Of a stretch of DNA of 64,000 nt, positions 34,693 to 44,066 are shown piece by piece. The notes beneath the pieces were generated by a model. The model was not told the origin of the DNA. It saw nothing but the letters and a program-made list of their open reading frames with translations, and ran no database searches. The number at the start of each line of letters is the position of its first letter. Within the stretch, counting starts at the first letter, position 1. The translations under genes and the position numbers were made by a program. The stretch is from Bacteroidota bacterium (GTDB taxonomy: Bacteria; Bacteroidota; Bacteroidia; Chitinophagales; BACL12), in NCBI GenBank assembly GCA_016706255.1, contig JADJJZ010000001.1, forward strand, positions 186,001 to 250,000, written 5' to 3'.

Positions 34693-37600
34693 ATGAAATA
34701 TTTTTTTATAATACTTTTAACATTTTTGTTCAAAAAAAATACTTCCTGCCAGCTGGTGATTGGTGTTGATAGTAGTTTGCACGGTCAATTTTCAAATTTA
34801 TGTATAACTGACTTTAATGGTGATGGTTTTAAAGATGTTGCCGGAGCGAATTATACCGGCGATCTGGCTATGTATGAATACTATGGTGATTCCTCAGAAA
34901 ATCTACCGTTTATTTTTAATTCTATTAATACAATTTCAAAATTACGATCGGCAGACATGGATAATGATGGAGATATGGATTTCGTAATATCAGGGCTATA
35001 TGATAAATACATTAGATGGATTGAAAATGTAGATGGTGGTACATCATTTTATGAGCTTAGCATCGGTTCTTGGGTTGGAACAGGGCCAAAATCACTTGTA
35101 GTTTCCGACATTAATAATGACGGCAGCATGGATATTATATCCAATATGGGTACTACAAATTTACTTATCTATAAAAATTCCGGAGCAACAGATCCCACTT
35201 TTACAGAGGAATTAATTGATATTGGCGCATCAGATCCTATACTAATTAATGTGACAGATATCGAAAATGATGGAGACCAAGACATCCTTTATTATGATGA
35301 TACTAATAATAAAATTATTTTGCGAGTAAATAGCGGAGATGGTGATTTTACAATGGCAGGTATACCACTATTAATAGCTACATATGTAACAGCTTTAAAA
35401 TTTGATGATTTTGATCTGGATAATGATCAGGATATGCTGGTGGGTTATGATAACTTTGTTTCAGCTGAAATTGAATTGTATGAAAATATAGCCGGGGTTT
35501 TTACACTAAAAACCAGTTGGGCAATTCCACACGATATCAGCGGCTTAACTACGGCGCATTTTAATACAGACAGCCTTCCTGATATTTTGGCAGTTTATAA
35601 TAATTTTACATTATCTAATGACGAAATATCTTTTAATGAATCCGCAGTATTTATTAATGATGGCAACCTTTTATTTGAACCGTCATTAACCCCTCTGGAT
35701 GGTGTAATTTCATCTCCTTACAATGATGGGATACTTTCGTTGGCAATATCAGACATGGATCTTAACGGGACCGATGATATCGTGTTTGCGGATGAATATT
35801 TATTGCTAACTGCTTACAGTAGTGATACTTCAGATGTTCTATTTTCAAGTTATCATGAAGCATTTAAACCACGGGCCCCCACGCAGAGTTTATTTACAAT
35901 TACAAATGCAGATAGCTCTGGCATTGTCCCTATCATAATTGATGACAAACTCGATATCTATAGTTATAATATAAGTGGTGATATTGCAGTATATAAACAA
36001 GCAATTGAATCCACAGGAATTAATTTTGACAATGGCAACCGTGCATATTCCACCATTGTATTTGATATGGATAACGATGGTTTTAAAGACGATCTGTTTA
36101 CATCCGGCGGTCAGATGTACGAAGGATCTGAAGGTGAATTTCAATGGCAGGTTTATCGCAATCTCACAAAACCTTTGGTGCAGAAATATGCAATCAAAAC
36201 TTCATATAGTTGTCGGAACGTATTTGCACAGGATATAAACGGAGATGGATATCAAGATATCGTGGGTTCAAATGGTCAATTATTTTTTACCGGATACGAT
36301 TATGAAGGTTTTGAAATTTATGAAGAATTTGATGCTTATTTCTGGTTAAAAAACATTTCCGGTACCGGTGTATTTACTTATGAAGCATTACCAGGAGATT
36401 ATTTTCTAGATGAAGGTTATCCTATAGCAACTGATGTTGACTTAGATGGCGACCCTGACATTCTTGTATATAACCAAACTGATGATAATGTATATTGTTA
36501 TTATAATGTTGATGGATTAGGCGAATTTTTTCCACGAAGTCCAATATTAAATATTTATAATGGCCAATATTTGCATCCGTTTGATGTTGATGGTGATGGA
36601 ATTGAAGATTTAGTGATAAATACGTCCGGTGATCTGATAAAATATATAAAACACCTTGGCCCAAATGAATATGCAGCCCCCCAAACAATTTGTTACAATG
36701 CCAAAGTAAGAAAACCTGAACGTCTTACTTTCGAAGATGTTAACAGCGATGGATTTAAAGACCTACTTACCGGAAACGAAACCACGCAAATTTATTTAAA
36801 TATGGACGGCTTTGGTTTTTATCCATACCCTTATGTTTTACCATTTAATTATGTAAACAGAAAAATTACCGATATTAATCAGAATGGCATTATAGAAATA
36901 GCCGGTATTTATTCCACTAATTATGCATATGCACAAGAATTAGGTGAAATTCCGGTTTACCCAATCAATTATTTTACAAATACAGATAAAGTTTTAGATG
37001 AAGCTCAATTATTATCAGATACCATTTTTATTAAATTATCGGCAATTCCTGATGACACTTTAATTATGACCGTAACTGTAATTTCAGTATCAGGTCTGGA
37101 ATCTGAAGTAATGTTAAACGATGGAGTTACAGATATAATTGAAATATTTTTATTGCCAGACAGCTCAGCATTAGATTATCAATATTTTGTAATACATGCA
37201 ATCGATGATCCTGAAGTGGATGCCATCGAAAACGGTCGTATTTCATATACATTAAACAACCATGAACATACTTATCCGTTAGCTAACAGTATAATACAGG
37301 ATTATACGATAATTGATAATGATTACCCTGTTGCAGATAATATCAATAACATAATTTTAACTTGCAATGATACTTTAATCACAGAAGGTGAATTTGGCAC
37401 AGCCTGTTCAATAAAGTTAAATACTACAGTTGATTATCCTGTAAATTTCATACTTATTACGGACAATCAATTAGATGCAGGAGCTGGTTCAGATGATTCA
37501 ATTCATTTTCAGCTACAGAGTACGCTTACAAGTAAAACATTTTATATTGATGCCGTTTACGACACATTGACGGAACCATTGCATACGGGAAACTTGCTAA

Positions 37601-37959
37601 TAAAAACAACATCTGATGATGATAATTATGATGCGATTGATGATATCATACAATCATTTTCAATAACAGATAAAGTGACCGATACTACAGGAAATAATTT
37701 AATTGAAGAAAATCAGGAAATCACTGTTTGGTATATACCCGAAACTGGCATCATTAATTTAAATTATTCGTTACTTGAAAAAGATGCTGCTGCAATTTTA
37801 TTCAATACTTTTGGTGAACAGGTTCAAGCAATCTCATTAACATCCTCTGAAGGCGAAGTTCAGTTCTCAGTCCAAAATTTACCTGAAGGATTTTATTTTG
37901 TAATGGTATATTCCATCAATAATAGCTTCCAATTTGGCAGAACTGTAGTTGTTTATTAG
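34693..37959 (+). CDS. Large FG-GAP/VCBS-repeat T9SS surface protein
   Basis: 1088 residues with a signal peptide (about 1-19). Repeated Asp-rich FG-GAP motifs mark a propeller-like region: TDFNGDGFKDVAGANY, ADMDNDGDMDFVISGLYD, SDINNDGSMDIISNMG, FDMDNDGFKDDLFTSG, TDVDLDGDPDILVYNQ. Each is a likely Ca-binding loop. Two Calx-beta-like domains follow (about 770-985, one ending IQDYTIIDNDYP). The end (AAAILFNTFGEQVQAISLTS) is a T9SS type A sorting domain. It lies 11 bp after the delta-60 gene and may be cotranscribed. Likely adhesin or polymer-binding role (inference). Confidence 0.85.
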   Translation: MKYFFIILLTFLFKKNTSCQLVIGVDSSLHGQFSNLCITDFNGDGFKDVAGANYTGDLAMYEYYGDSSENLPFIFNSINTISKLRSADMDNDGDMDFVISGLYDKYIRWIENVDGGTSFYELSIGSWVGTGPKSLVVSDINNDGSMDIISNMGTTNLLIYKNSGATDPTFTEELIDIGASDPILINVTDIENDGDQDILYYDDTNNKIILRVNSGDGDFTMAGIPLLIATYVTALKFDDFDLDNDQDMLVGYDNFVSAEIELYENIAGVFTLKTSWAIPHDISGLTTAHFNTDSLPDILAVYNNFTLSNDEISFNESAVFINDGNLLFEPSLTPLDGVISSPYNDGILSLAISDMDLNGTDDIVFADEYLLLTAYSSDTSDVLFSSYHEAFKPRAPTQSLFTITNADSSGIVPIIIDDKLDIYSYNISGDIAVYKQAIESTGINFDNGNRAYSTIVFDMDNDGFKDDLFTSGGQMYEGSEGEFQWQVYRNLTKPLVQKYAIKTSYSCRNVFAQDINGDGYQDIVGSNGQLFFTGYDYEGFEIYEEFDAYFWLKNISGTGVFTYEALPGDYFLDEGYPIATDVDLDGDPDILVYNQTDDNVYCYYNVDGLGEFFPRSPILNIYNGQYLHPFDVDGDGIEDLVINTSGDLIKYIKHLGPNEYAAPQTICYNAKVRKPERLTFEDVNSDGFKDLLTGNETTQIYLNMDGFGFYPYPYVLPFNYVNRKITDINQNGIIEIAGIYSTNYAYAQELGEIPVYPINYFTNTDKVLDEAQLLSDTIFIKLSAIPDDTLIMTVTVISVSGLESEVMLNDGVTDIIEIFLLPDSSALDYQYFVIHAIDDPEVDAIENGRISYTLNNHEHTYPLANSIIQDYTIIDNDYPVADNINNIILTCNDTLITEGEFGTACSIKLNTTVDYPVNFILITDNQLDAGAGSDDSIHFQLQSTLTSKTFYIDAVYDTLTEPLHTGNLLIKTTSDDDNYDAIDDIIQSFSITDKVTDTTGNNLIEENQEITVWYIPETGIINLNYSLLEKDAAAILFNTFGEQVQAISLTSSEGEVQFSVQNLPEGFYFVMVYSINNSFQFGRTVVVY

Positions 37960-37979
37960 AATATTATCTCTACTGCCAG

Positions 37980-38417
37980 CAATCGCACATGATTGGTCAA
38001 TCCGGGGGGCGACCATGAGGAGGTGAATAAATTCATGTATCGCATACTACATGGTTCGTCGGGGGACGCAACCATGAGGGGGAGGAATTAATGTGATTAT
38101 TCGATGGGATTGAAATTATTAGCACTATATTTCATTCGCAACTCCGCCATCAACACATGGTTGGTCTGGGGACGCAACCATGAGGAGGAGGAATGAAAGT
38201 GATTATTCGAAGTGAGTTACAGGGTTGCTTCGTAGGTATTGCTATCGAAGAAAAAAAGTAATTGGTAAAGCACCACCTATCATTCGAAGCTCACCCATTG
38301 GTTGTGTCCCCTGACCAACCAATGGGCGCAACCATGAGGAGGAGGAATTAATGTGATTATTCGAAGTGAGTTACAGGGTTGCTTCGTAGGTATTACTATC
38401 GAAGGAAAAAAGTAAAT
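37980..38417. repeat. Hairpin element cluster
   Basis: Degraded forward hairpins lie at about 37987-38017 and 38050-38076, a good forward hairpin at 38156-38182 and a reverse one at 38294-38326 (138 bp apart). A partial forward arm (GGGCGCAACCATGAGGA) and the conserved inner block then run to 38417, 8 bp before the stop of the reverse-strand gene at 38425. The cluster fills the 465-bp gap. Confidence 0.88.
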
Positions 38418-38424
38418 TATTTAC

Positions 38425-39309
38425 TCAAAATTTTACAGTATTTCTCAAGTAAGCAGGCAATGTAACCGTATATGAGAGGTATGGAAGAATTGGCACCCAT
38501 TCAACATAAGAAGGTCCGGCATACATGATACCAATATCTGCTGTAAAAACTCGTTCATTGATACGCAAACCGCCTAAAAAATAAAATTCATTTTCGACAA
38601 TGCCAAAAGCGTTTTCGGATATTATCCATAGGTGTTTTTTTATTCTTACCATTCCCGATAAGCTGCCATATGGATGTGTGTCATCACCGGAAATTAATCC
38701 GCCAGTAATGGTAATATTATTATTTGTATTACCGAGTCCGATATTTAAATAACTTAAAAACTGAGGTGGTAAACTTGAGCCTGCAAGTTGATAATAATTG
38801 CCTCCACCGCCGACATAAACCAATTCATCGAGTTTAAATGTGAATTTAGTATTTAGGTAATACAAATAATCATAACCATAATTTTTTTCAGGATTTACAA
38901 CATTTTGAAAACCTGCACCCAATGAAATATTTTTAGTTAATCCATAATTAAAAGAATTAAAAAACAGATACGATTGTTTTACATTTATATCTCCTTTTGC
39001 TAAAGGCAAACCGCTTGGCTGAAAAAAATAATTACCGGGAAGTGGGTTTGGATACCAATGTTCTCCTTTAATTATATTAGCAGCATCAATTGGTTCAATC
39101 CAGCGAATTAAATCTTTATTTATGGTATCCTGTTTTCCGTTTAACGAAATGGCAACAATATTTTCTGAATTAATTTGAACAATATTGCCAATAATAAACT
39201 TTTTATGAAATAAATGCACTTCATATAATTGATTACTATCCACCTGACTGAACAGGTTAAATGCTGAGCCAGAAAATATTATTAGGAAGTATAGTTTTAA
39301 GGTGTTCAT
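38425..39309 (-). CDS. Exported outer-membrane barrel-like protein, unknown function
   Basis: 294 residues with a signal peptide (ending NLFSQ). The first 70 mature residues form a small beta domain (YEVHLFHKKFIIGNIVQINS). The rest has short amphipathic strands ending in Phe (YTVTLPAYLRNTVKF), as in small outer-membrane barrels; strands such as INVKQSYLFFNSFNYGLTKN and KFTFKLDELVYVGGGGNYY are visible. I do not recognise a named family. Confidence 0.7.
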   Translation of the reverse strand: MNTLKLYFLIIFSGSAFNLFSQVDSNQLYEVHLFHKKFIIGNIVQINSENIVAISLNGKQDTINKDLIRWIEPIDAANIIKGEHWYPNPLPGNYFFQPSGLPLAKGDINVKQSYLFFNSFNYGLTKNISLGAGFQNVVNPEKNYGYDYLYYLNTKFTFKLDELVYVGGGGNYYQLAGSSLPPQFLSYLNIGLGNTNNNITITGGLISGDDTHPYGSLSGMVRIKKHLWIISENAFGIVENEFYFLGGLRINERVFTADIGIMYAGPSYVEWVPILPYLSYTVTLPAYLRNTVKF

Positions 39310-39344
39310 GGTAATGGGTTTGGATGGGAATATAAAATTAATAA

Positions 39345-39630
39345 ATATAATCCGAATGGTCGGTCTGGGGACGCAACCATTCGGAGGAATTAATGTGATT
39401 ATTCGTAGTGATTGAAATTGTTAGCACAAAATATCATTTGCAGCTCCGCCATCGACACATGGTTGGTCTGGGGACGCAACCATGTGGAGCTGCAATTATT
39501 GGGATGATTCGAAGTGAGTTACAGGGTTGCTTCGAAGGTATTGCTATCGAAGAAAAAAAGTAATTGGTAAAGCACCACCTATCATTCGAAGCTCACCCAT
39601 TGGTTGTGTCCCCAGACCAACCAATGAGGA
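39345..39630. repeat. Hairpin element cluster
   Basis: At 39352-39384 a hairpin has the same GTC-TGGG-GAC tip on a different stem, CCGAATGGT / ACCATTCGG. A standard forward hairpin (39458-39484) and reverse hairpin (39597-39626) follow, 139 bp apart. The cluster fills the gap up to the DUF1826 gene stop at 39643. Confidence 0.9.
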
Positions 39631-39642
39631 CGCGGCCAGCAT

Positions 39643-40314
39643 TCAACAAATTAACAGCAAACGATATTCACCATCATCTTCAATCGGTGCCCGATGTATA
39701 CAAGGTAATGCCTGACTATTAGGATGATCCACTGCTAAGCGACAAATATGTCCCAGCGGAATTTTTTCGATTTGAGCGTTGGGTAAGGCTGCGAAATGTA
39801 AGTCGTAAAATTGTTCTGTTAAATATGTTTCGAAGGCGACTTCTGAGCCGGCAAAATTATTTTTTAGCTGTTCGCGAATTTCGGGGATAAGTATTTTTTG
39901 GATGCTTTGTGCATTGGGTAATATTTCAGTGGTTGCACCATAATAAGTGCATAAAAAAGTATCCACAGGTATTGGCGAACGGTCGATATGAAATGAATAT
40001 ACATCGGTTGGGAAAATATTTTCATCAGTATCTCTGTCGTATTGTTTTATAATATTTAATGTTGGCGCTGCACCATATTCGGAAAGTAATTCAAAGTCGT
40101 TTAAAATTATATTTCGTGCAAGTTCACCTGCGGCACTTAATTTAATACTGCGTAATAATTCCGGCTCAATAACGGTGATGTTTTCAGGGGAAACACATTG
40201 CTGAATTATTTCATTAAAATCACCAATGAATGCACGTTCCCAGCATACTACATTTGCGCTGCCTTTAAGTGGAGTTGTTACTAAATCGTTGAAATTGGTG
40301 CCGCGTTGGATCAT
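39643..40314 (-). CDS. DUF1826 family protein
   Basis: 223 residues, cytoplasmic. It shows the DUF1826 layout: an early CWERAF segment, then FHIDRSPIPVDTFLCTYYGA (the central H-x-D and TYxG-like signature) and a C-terminal PCIHRAPIEDDGEYRLLLIC. The H-x-D followed by a late H-R pattern resembles 2-oxoglutarate/Fe(II)-dependent oxygenases, but a role is not established. The transglutaminase-like gene ends 14 bp upstream, so both may be read together. Confidence 0.75.
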   Translation of the reverse strand: MIQRGTNFNDLVTTPLKGSANVVCWERAFIGDFNEIIQQCVSPENITVIEPELLRSIKLSAAGELARNIILNDFELLSEYGAAPTLNIIKQYDRDTDENIFPTDVYSFHIDRSPIPVDTFLCTYYGATTEILPNAQSIQKILIPEIREQLKNNFAGSEVAFETYLTEQFYDLHFAALPNAQIEKIPLGHICRLAVDHPNSQALPCIHRAPIEDDGEYRLLLIC

Positions 40315-40328
40315 TGCTATGAATACTT

Positions 40329-41510
40329 TTAGTTTAACGCTGTGTTATCACCGCTGTCTGTTACTTTATATTTTGCTATCGTTGAAAAACTCTTGTCAAA
40401 CGAATTAATTTTTACGCATATAGACAACTCTTTTCCGGCCGGTTTGTGCGATATTGTGAAGGTATCATTTTCTTTTTTAAAATAGTGCCAATTGTCATCA
40501 TCAACCAATGCGATTTCTTCTGCATAGTCGGATTGAATTTCAAATTTTATTTCACTTTGCCGAGTTAAATTTAATGCATATGGAACCTGAATCACCTTAA
40601 TTGGGAATTCGTAACTATAAATTTCAACGAACTCTTTTGCTTTCCCCGACATTACATCATTATAGATGATATCCGGGTTGAAACCAAATTTGAAAAACGA
40701 TACTGGTATAAATGGCATCGTTTGATATTTATCTAAGGTAATTGAACCACCTGTCAGTTGCCACTCAGGTTGTTCAGGCAGATGCGTAAAAATAAATGCT
40801 TTCGGATTTACATTAAACCAATAGGGTTCAAACTTTAAAGTGCTAACCAACTTCCCATTCTTTTGTGTCCCGGAACCGCTGCCCCAAGTTGGGTCAAACA
40901 AAAGCCATTTATTGTCAACTTTAATTGCATTCCAAGCATGATTGGTTTCGTCAATCTTTTTTCCGATGCTGTAACTGTAACCTTTTGCATAACCCACTAT
41001 TTTTTCCGCTTCAAATCCTGCGGCTTCACATAATGCTTTAAAAATATTGCTATAACCCTCACAAACTGCTTTTTTGTTTACCAGAACATTATCTGCCGAA
41101 TAATCGGGGTAGTTCCCAGAATTGAAAGCGTCATCGTCATAACTTACATGTGTCGCAACCCACGTAAATATCACCCTTACTTTTTCTAAGTCATTTTTTG
41201 CAGGCTTAATAAGATATGCCGCAAGTGTTTCAATGTCCTGCTCATTTTGCTTTGGGGTTTTTCTTGCATATTCGTCAAGTGACGCATAAGCGCCCGGCTT
41301 TAGTGATTTAGGGGTTTTCTTTTGGGTGGACTTTTTCTCTATTATTACAGGAGGAGTTTGGGTTTGTGTAGTCAATGTATCTGCACTTTGCTCCTCTTTT
41401 GGCAACAACTCCACCACAAAGTTTCTAAACTCCTCATTTGTGTTATAGTAATAATAAGCTCCTGCACCAACCAGCGCTAAAAAAAAGAGTATAGATATAA
41501 ATCGTCTCAT
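40329..41510 (-). CDS. Transglutaminase-like (papain-fold) membrane-anchored protein
   Basis: 393 residues. One N-terminal helix (about 4-22) acts as an anchor; residues 40-70 are a Thr/Gln/Lys-rich linker. The transglutaminase-like core has the complete triad: C150 (KKAVCEGYSNIFKALC), H191 (NHAWNAIKV) and D206 (WLLFDPTWG). The C-terminal 170 residues are a beta-rich domain. Proteins of this kind act as peptidases or amidases on the cell surface or in the periplasm; its substrate is unknown. Confidence 0.9.
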   Translation of the reverse strand: MRRFISILFFLALVGAGAYYYYNTNEEFRNFVVELLPKEEQSADTLTTQTQTPPVIIEKKSTQKKTPKSLKPGAYASLDEYARKTPKQNEQDIETLAAYLIKPAKNDLEKVRVIFTWVATHVSYDDDAFNSGNYPDYSADNVLVNKKAVCEGYSNIFKALCEAAGFEAEKIVGYAKGYSYSIGKKIDETNHAWNAIKVDNKWLLFDPTWGSGSGTQKNGKLVSTLKFEPYWFNVNPKAFIFTHLPEQPEWQLTGGSITLDKYQTMPFIPVSFFKFGFNPDIIYNDVMSGKAKEFVEIYSYEFPIKVIQVPYALNLTRQSEIKFEIQSDYAEEIALVDDDNWHYFKKENDTFTISHKPAGKELSICVKINSFDKSFSTIAKYKVTDSGDNTALN

Positions 41511-41667
41511 TGATTTTAAAATTTACAATTAAAGGGGTTGCATCTAACAGCAGACCAGGTAACAAATAAGTTTGTTATTTAGCCTCTTCAAAACTACCAA
41601 ATAATTCGAAAAGGTCGAACTACTTTTTAAAAAATAACCATCCTCCCCCCTGCCTTATCATGCGTTA

Positions 41668-42066
41668 TTAGGGATGATTCATACCTGTCCGTTCCTTTAT
41701 GATATTAGCAAAGGTTTTGTAGCCCATAATATGTTCATGAATCATTACATTAGTATGAGGTGTTTCAATTTTCATTGATGAAGCTAATATCGAATGAGAA
41801 ATCCGCTCAACTTCACTCCAATGAATTTTCCTTTTTTTACCAGTCCAGCTAATGACCTCAATTGTTTCGTCATCGTATATCACTTTATGATTAGTAAATA
41901 GTAACAAAGTATTAAATCCACCAAAACCGATAAGCGCACCGAATAATCCAAAAAGTATAAACTCAGTATTGTTTATGTCACTTTTGTTATCAAAAAGTAA
42001 AACATAAATAGTTAAAGCAAATAATGAAAATAGTCCTATTGAAACCAAGATGTAAATTTTTGGCAT
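41668..42066 (-). CDS. Small membrane protein with a PH-like C-terminal domain
   Basis: 132 residues. Two hydrophobic helices (about 4-25 and 36-57) are followed by a soluble beta-rich part (HKVIYDDETIEVISWTGKKR, KIHWSEVERISHSI) that resembles bacterial PH-like domains. Function unknown. It belongs to a run of small isolated genes separated by repeats. Confidence 0.65.
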   Translation of the reverse strand: MPKIYILVSIGLFSLFALTIYVLLFDNKSDINNTEFILFGLFGALIGFGGFNTLLLFTNHKVIYDDETIEVISWTGKKRKIHWSEVERISHSILASSMKIETPHTNVMIHEHIMGYKTFANIIKERTGMNHP

Positions 42067-42227
42067 TTCAAGAATTACGTATCCACTTTTTCGCCGGTTT
42101 CGCCTTGTTTAAATAGTATGTAAGTGCTTTCGATGCAATTATGGCTATTAATCCAACAAGAATGTATCGAAACACGTCCATACTCAATGACATTTTTTAG
42201 TATTTAACATTCGGCAATCAAAGTCAA

Positions 42228-42294
42228 TTCAAAAATACCAAATAATCCTAAAAGTAGTAATAGCTATGATGCAGACTATGCCGGTATTTTTATT
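42228..42294. repeat. Dispersed repeat, TACCAAATAATCC type
   Basis: It begins TTCAAAAATACCAAATAATC, continues with AGTAGTAATAGC and ATGATGCAG, and ends CCGGTATTTTTATT. A full relative lies at 45509, a partial 3' relative at 42985, and short 5' relatives at 41587 and 46148. It lies in the 280-bp gap before the gene at 42347. Confidence 0.65.
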
Positions 42295-42346
42295 GTGACC
42301 CGAGCTACGTTTGGACATTGTCCAGTTTACAACTTTATAATTCGCC

Positions 42347-42697
42347 TTAGTCTTTTTTCACGTTATTATCAATTGGCTTTGTCTTACTACTTTCTTCATC
42401 CCGCTTATCCAGTTCAGGCGTCGCCGAAATTCGGGAGAGAAAAAAAATAGTCCCCTTCCCTTTCCATTTTTTTGTTGCCCAATAGATACCAATAACAAGC
42501 CCAATACATGCTACAATTACTCCGATGATTAATCTAGAATTTGATGGATTTGGGAAATAAATTATTGCTCCAATTCCAAGTCCAATTAGTAGTGGTGAGA
42601 TAACAATCTGCAGCCATCCAAATACTTCAGTAATAAATTCAAATACTTTGAAAATTCCGAAGTTGTTGTTATTGGTGTCTTTTTTATCTTTTGGCAT
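42347..42697 (-). CDS. Small two-helix membrane protein
   Basis: 116 residues from the ATG at 42697; an upstream in-frame start at 42745 lies inside a dispersed repeat and is rejected. The N-terminal part is polar and Asn-rich (DKKDTNNNNFGIFKVFEF). Two helices follow (about 32-52, VISPLLIGLGIGAIIYF, and 56-76, LIIGVIVACIGLVIGIYWAT). The tail is charged. No family recognised; accessory gene of unknown function. Confidence 0.6.
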   Translation of the reverse strand: MPKDKKDTNNNNFGIFKVFEFITEVFGWLQIVISPLLIGLGIGAIIYFPNPSNSRLIIGVIVACIGLVIGIYWATKKWKGKGTIFFLSRISATPELDKRDEESSKTKPIDNNVKKD

Positions 42698-42722
42698 AAA
42701 ATAAATTTCGTTGTGTTCAATA

Positions 42723-42866
42723 ATAATTTGGGGGGCATGCCGCATTACAATTTTTCCTTCGTTTCACAATACTGCTGCGGCACCGTGCTTTTCGCTCCAA
42801 ATCCTCTCCCGCTGAAAAAGCGGGCTGCGGGTTTTCCGCTGCAATCACTTGCCCGGGTTGGGTGGT
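42723..42866. repeat. Dispersed GGCACCGTGC repeat, copy 2
   Basis: About 144 bp nearly identical to the copy at 45611, in the same orientation. It contains GCATGCCGCATTACAATT, CTGCGGCACCGTGCTTTTCG, an inner stem CCCGCT / AGCGGG and TGCGGGTTTTCCGCTGC. The two copies flank three genes as direct repeats about 2.9 kb apart. After it, 42867-43061 holds no gene. Confidence 0.85.
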
Positions 42867-42984
42867 AGTATGGCATCTTTCCTGTCCGAGCAGGGTTCTC
42901 GCGACCAATAATAAATAATTTAATCCCGCGAAACCCTGCGACTTTGGGACACGAAAAATTCGATTTAAATAACTCACAACTCCG

Positions 42985-43015
42985 AATGACGCAGGGTTAG
43001 GCCGGTATTTTATTT
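42985..43015. repeat. Partial TACCAAATAATCC-type repeat
   Basis: ATGACGCAGGGTTAGGCCGG followed by TATTTTATT matches the 3' half of the repeats at 42228 and 45509. Confidence 0.5.
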
Positions 43016-43061
43016 TTTTATTATGGCCGGAACCCTGCTTGGACTGGATGGTTCAAATGAG

Positions 43062-43925
43062 TTATTCGATGAAAACCTTTTTGTCAAAACGATTTCCATC
43101 AATTAATAATGATACCAAATATATTCCTGTCGGGTAATTCTGCATATCTATTTTATCGTTAGCAATAAGCAATTCGTCTTTTATTAATTCCTTACCGGTA
43201 ATATCTGAAATAATTAGTTGTAGTTCTGTAATTTCATTTAGATGTAGATAAATTATTTTGTTAAAGCTATATACGACTGCTCCGATTTCATTTTGCGTTT
43301 CGTTTATTCCGCTAATCAGTTCTCCTGCATAAAGTCCCGTTCCACATTCGGCGTTATAGGCATAATCTTTTATATGAATGGTTTCGACCGAATCTGTAAA
43401 TGAGCAACGCATCCAACCGTAATGAATACACGCTGCTTCATCAATAAATTTAATACCAAGATAACGATCTTCATCTGGAATTTCATTCCATAAACCAGAG
43501 TGATAAGTCCAAGGCCCAATTGGTAAAGCCGAAGTGTATGAAACCTCTTGGCGCTTCCCTGCCATATTGAAAAAACCAGTATTAAATGGTGCAGATTCAT
43601 TAATATGAAACCCAGTTGAAAGTGTAAAGGCGATTTGTGTTGGTATTCCAATAATAGAGTTGCCTGTATAACTCGTTCCTACTTCCCAAATTTTTAATAA
43701 GTGAGCACTAAAAAAATAGGAATCGAATGTGTAAAAAGTCTCCTTCAAAATTCTAAAATCCTGAGTGCCATTATTATCTATATCAAAATTCACTTCACCA
43801 TAATCGCAAACTACATCCGGTTCTAAGTCTACATAAATTACCTGCGCATCTGAAATATTACTAAATAAAATGAATACTCCTGCTGCTGCGGAGTATTCAT
43901 TTATTAAGTATTTATTTCGTTTCAT
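43062..43925 (-). CDS. T9SS-sorted secreted protein, fifth paralogue
   Basis: 287 residues. The signal region (MKRNKYLINEYSAAAGVFIL, ending ISDAQ) is followed by VIYVDLEPDVVCDYG, NFDIDNNGTQDFRILKE, HYGWMRCSFTDSV and IKDYAYNAECGTG, the family motifs seen at 6-13.5 kb. A C-terminal T9SS type A domain (ELQLIISDITGKELIKDELL) follows. It lies 30 kb from the other copies, inside an accessory region and between two GGCACCGTGC direct repeats. Function unknown. Confidence 0.8.
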   Translation of the reverse strand: MKRNKYLINEYSAAAGVFILFSNISDAQVIYVDLEPDVVCDYGEVNFDIDNNGTQDFRILKETFYTFDSYFFSAHLLKIWEVGTSYTGNSIIGIPTQIAFTLSTGFHINESAPFNTGFFNMAGKRQEVSYTSALPIGPWTYHSGLWNEIPDEDRYLGIKFIDEAACIHYGWMRCSFTDSVETIHIKDYAYNAECGTGLYAGELISGINETQNEIGAVVYSFNKIIYLHLNEITELQLIISDITGKELIKDELLIANDKIDMQNYPTGIYLVSLLIDGNRFDKKVFIE

Positions 43926-44066
43926 GATTATTCTGTTTTAATTAATTGCTTTGTTATATCTATGCCGACAACTCATTTAACGTTTTTAGGCTTGGCTAAC
44001 GTGGTGATTTTCACTACAAATATAGATACAGGAAACCAAACTTTGATTAACCACAAATGTAATTTT

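Noticed and set aside
42717..42977. 86-residue reverse frame
   Set aside because: Runs through a dispersed repeat; the same type of frame occurs at the other repeat copy at 45.6 kb.
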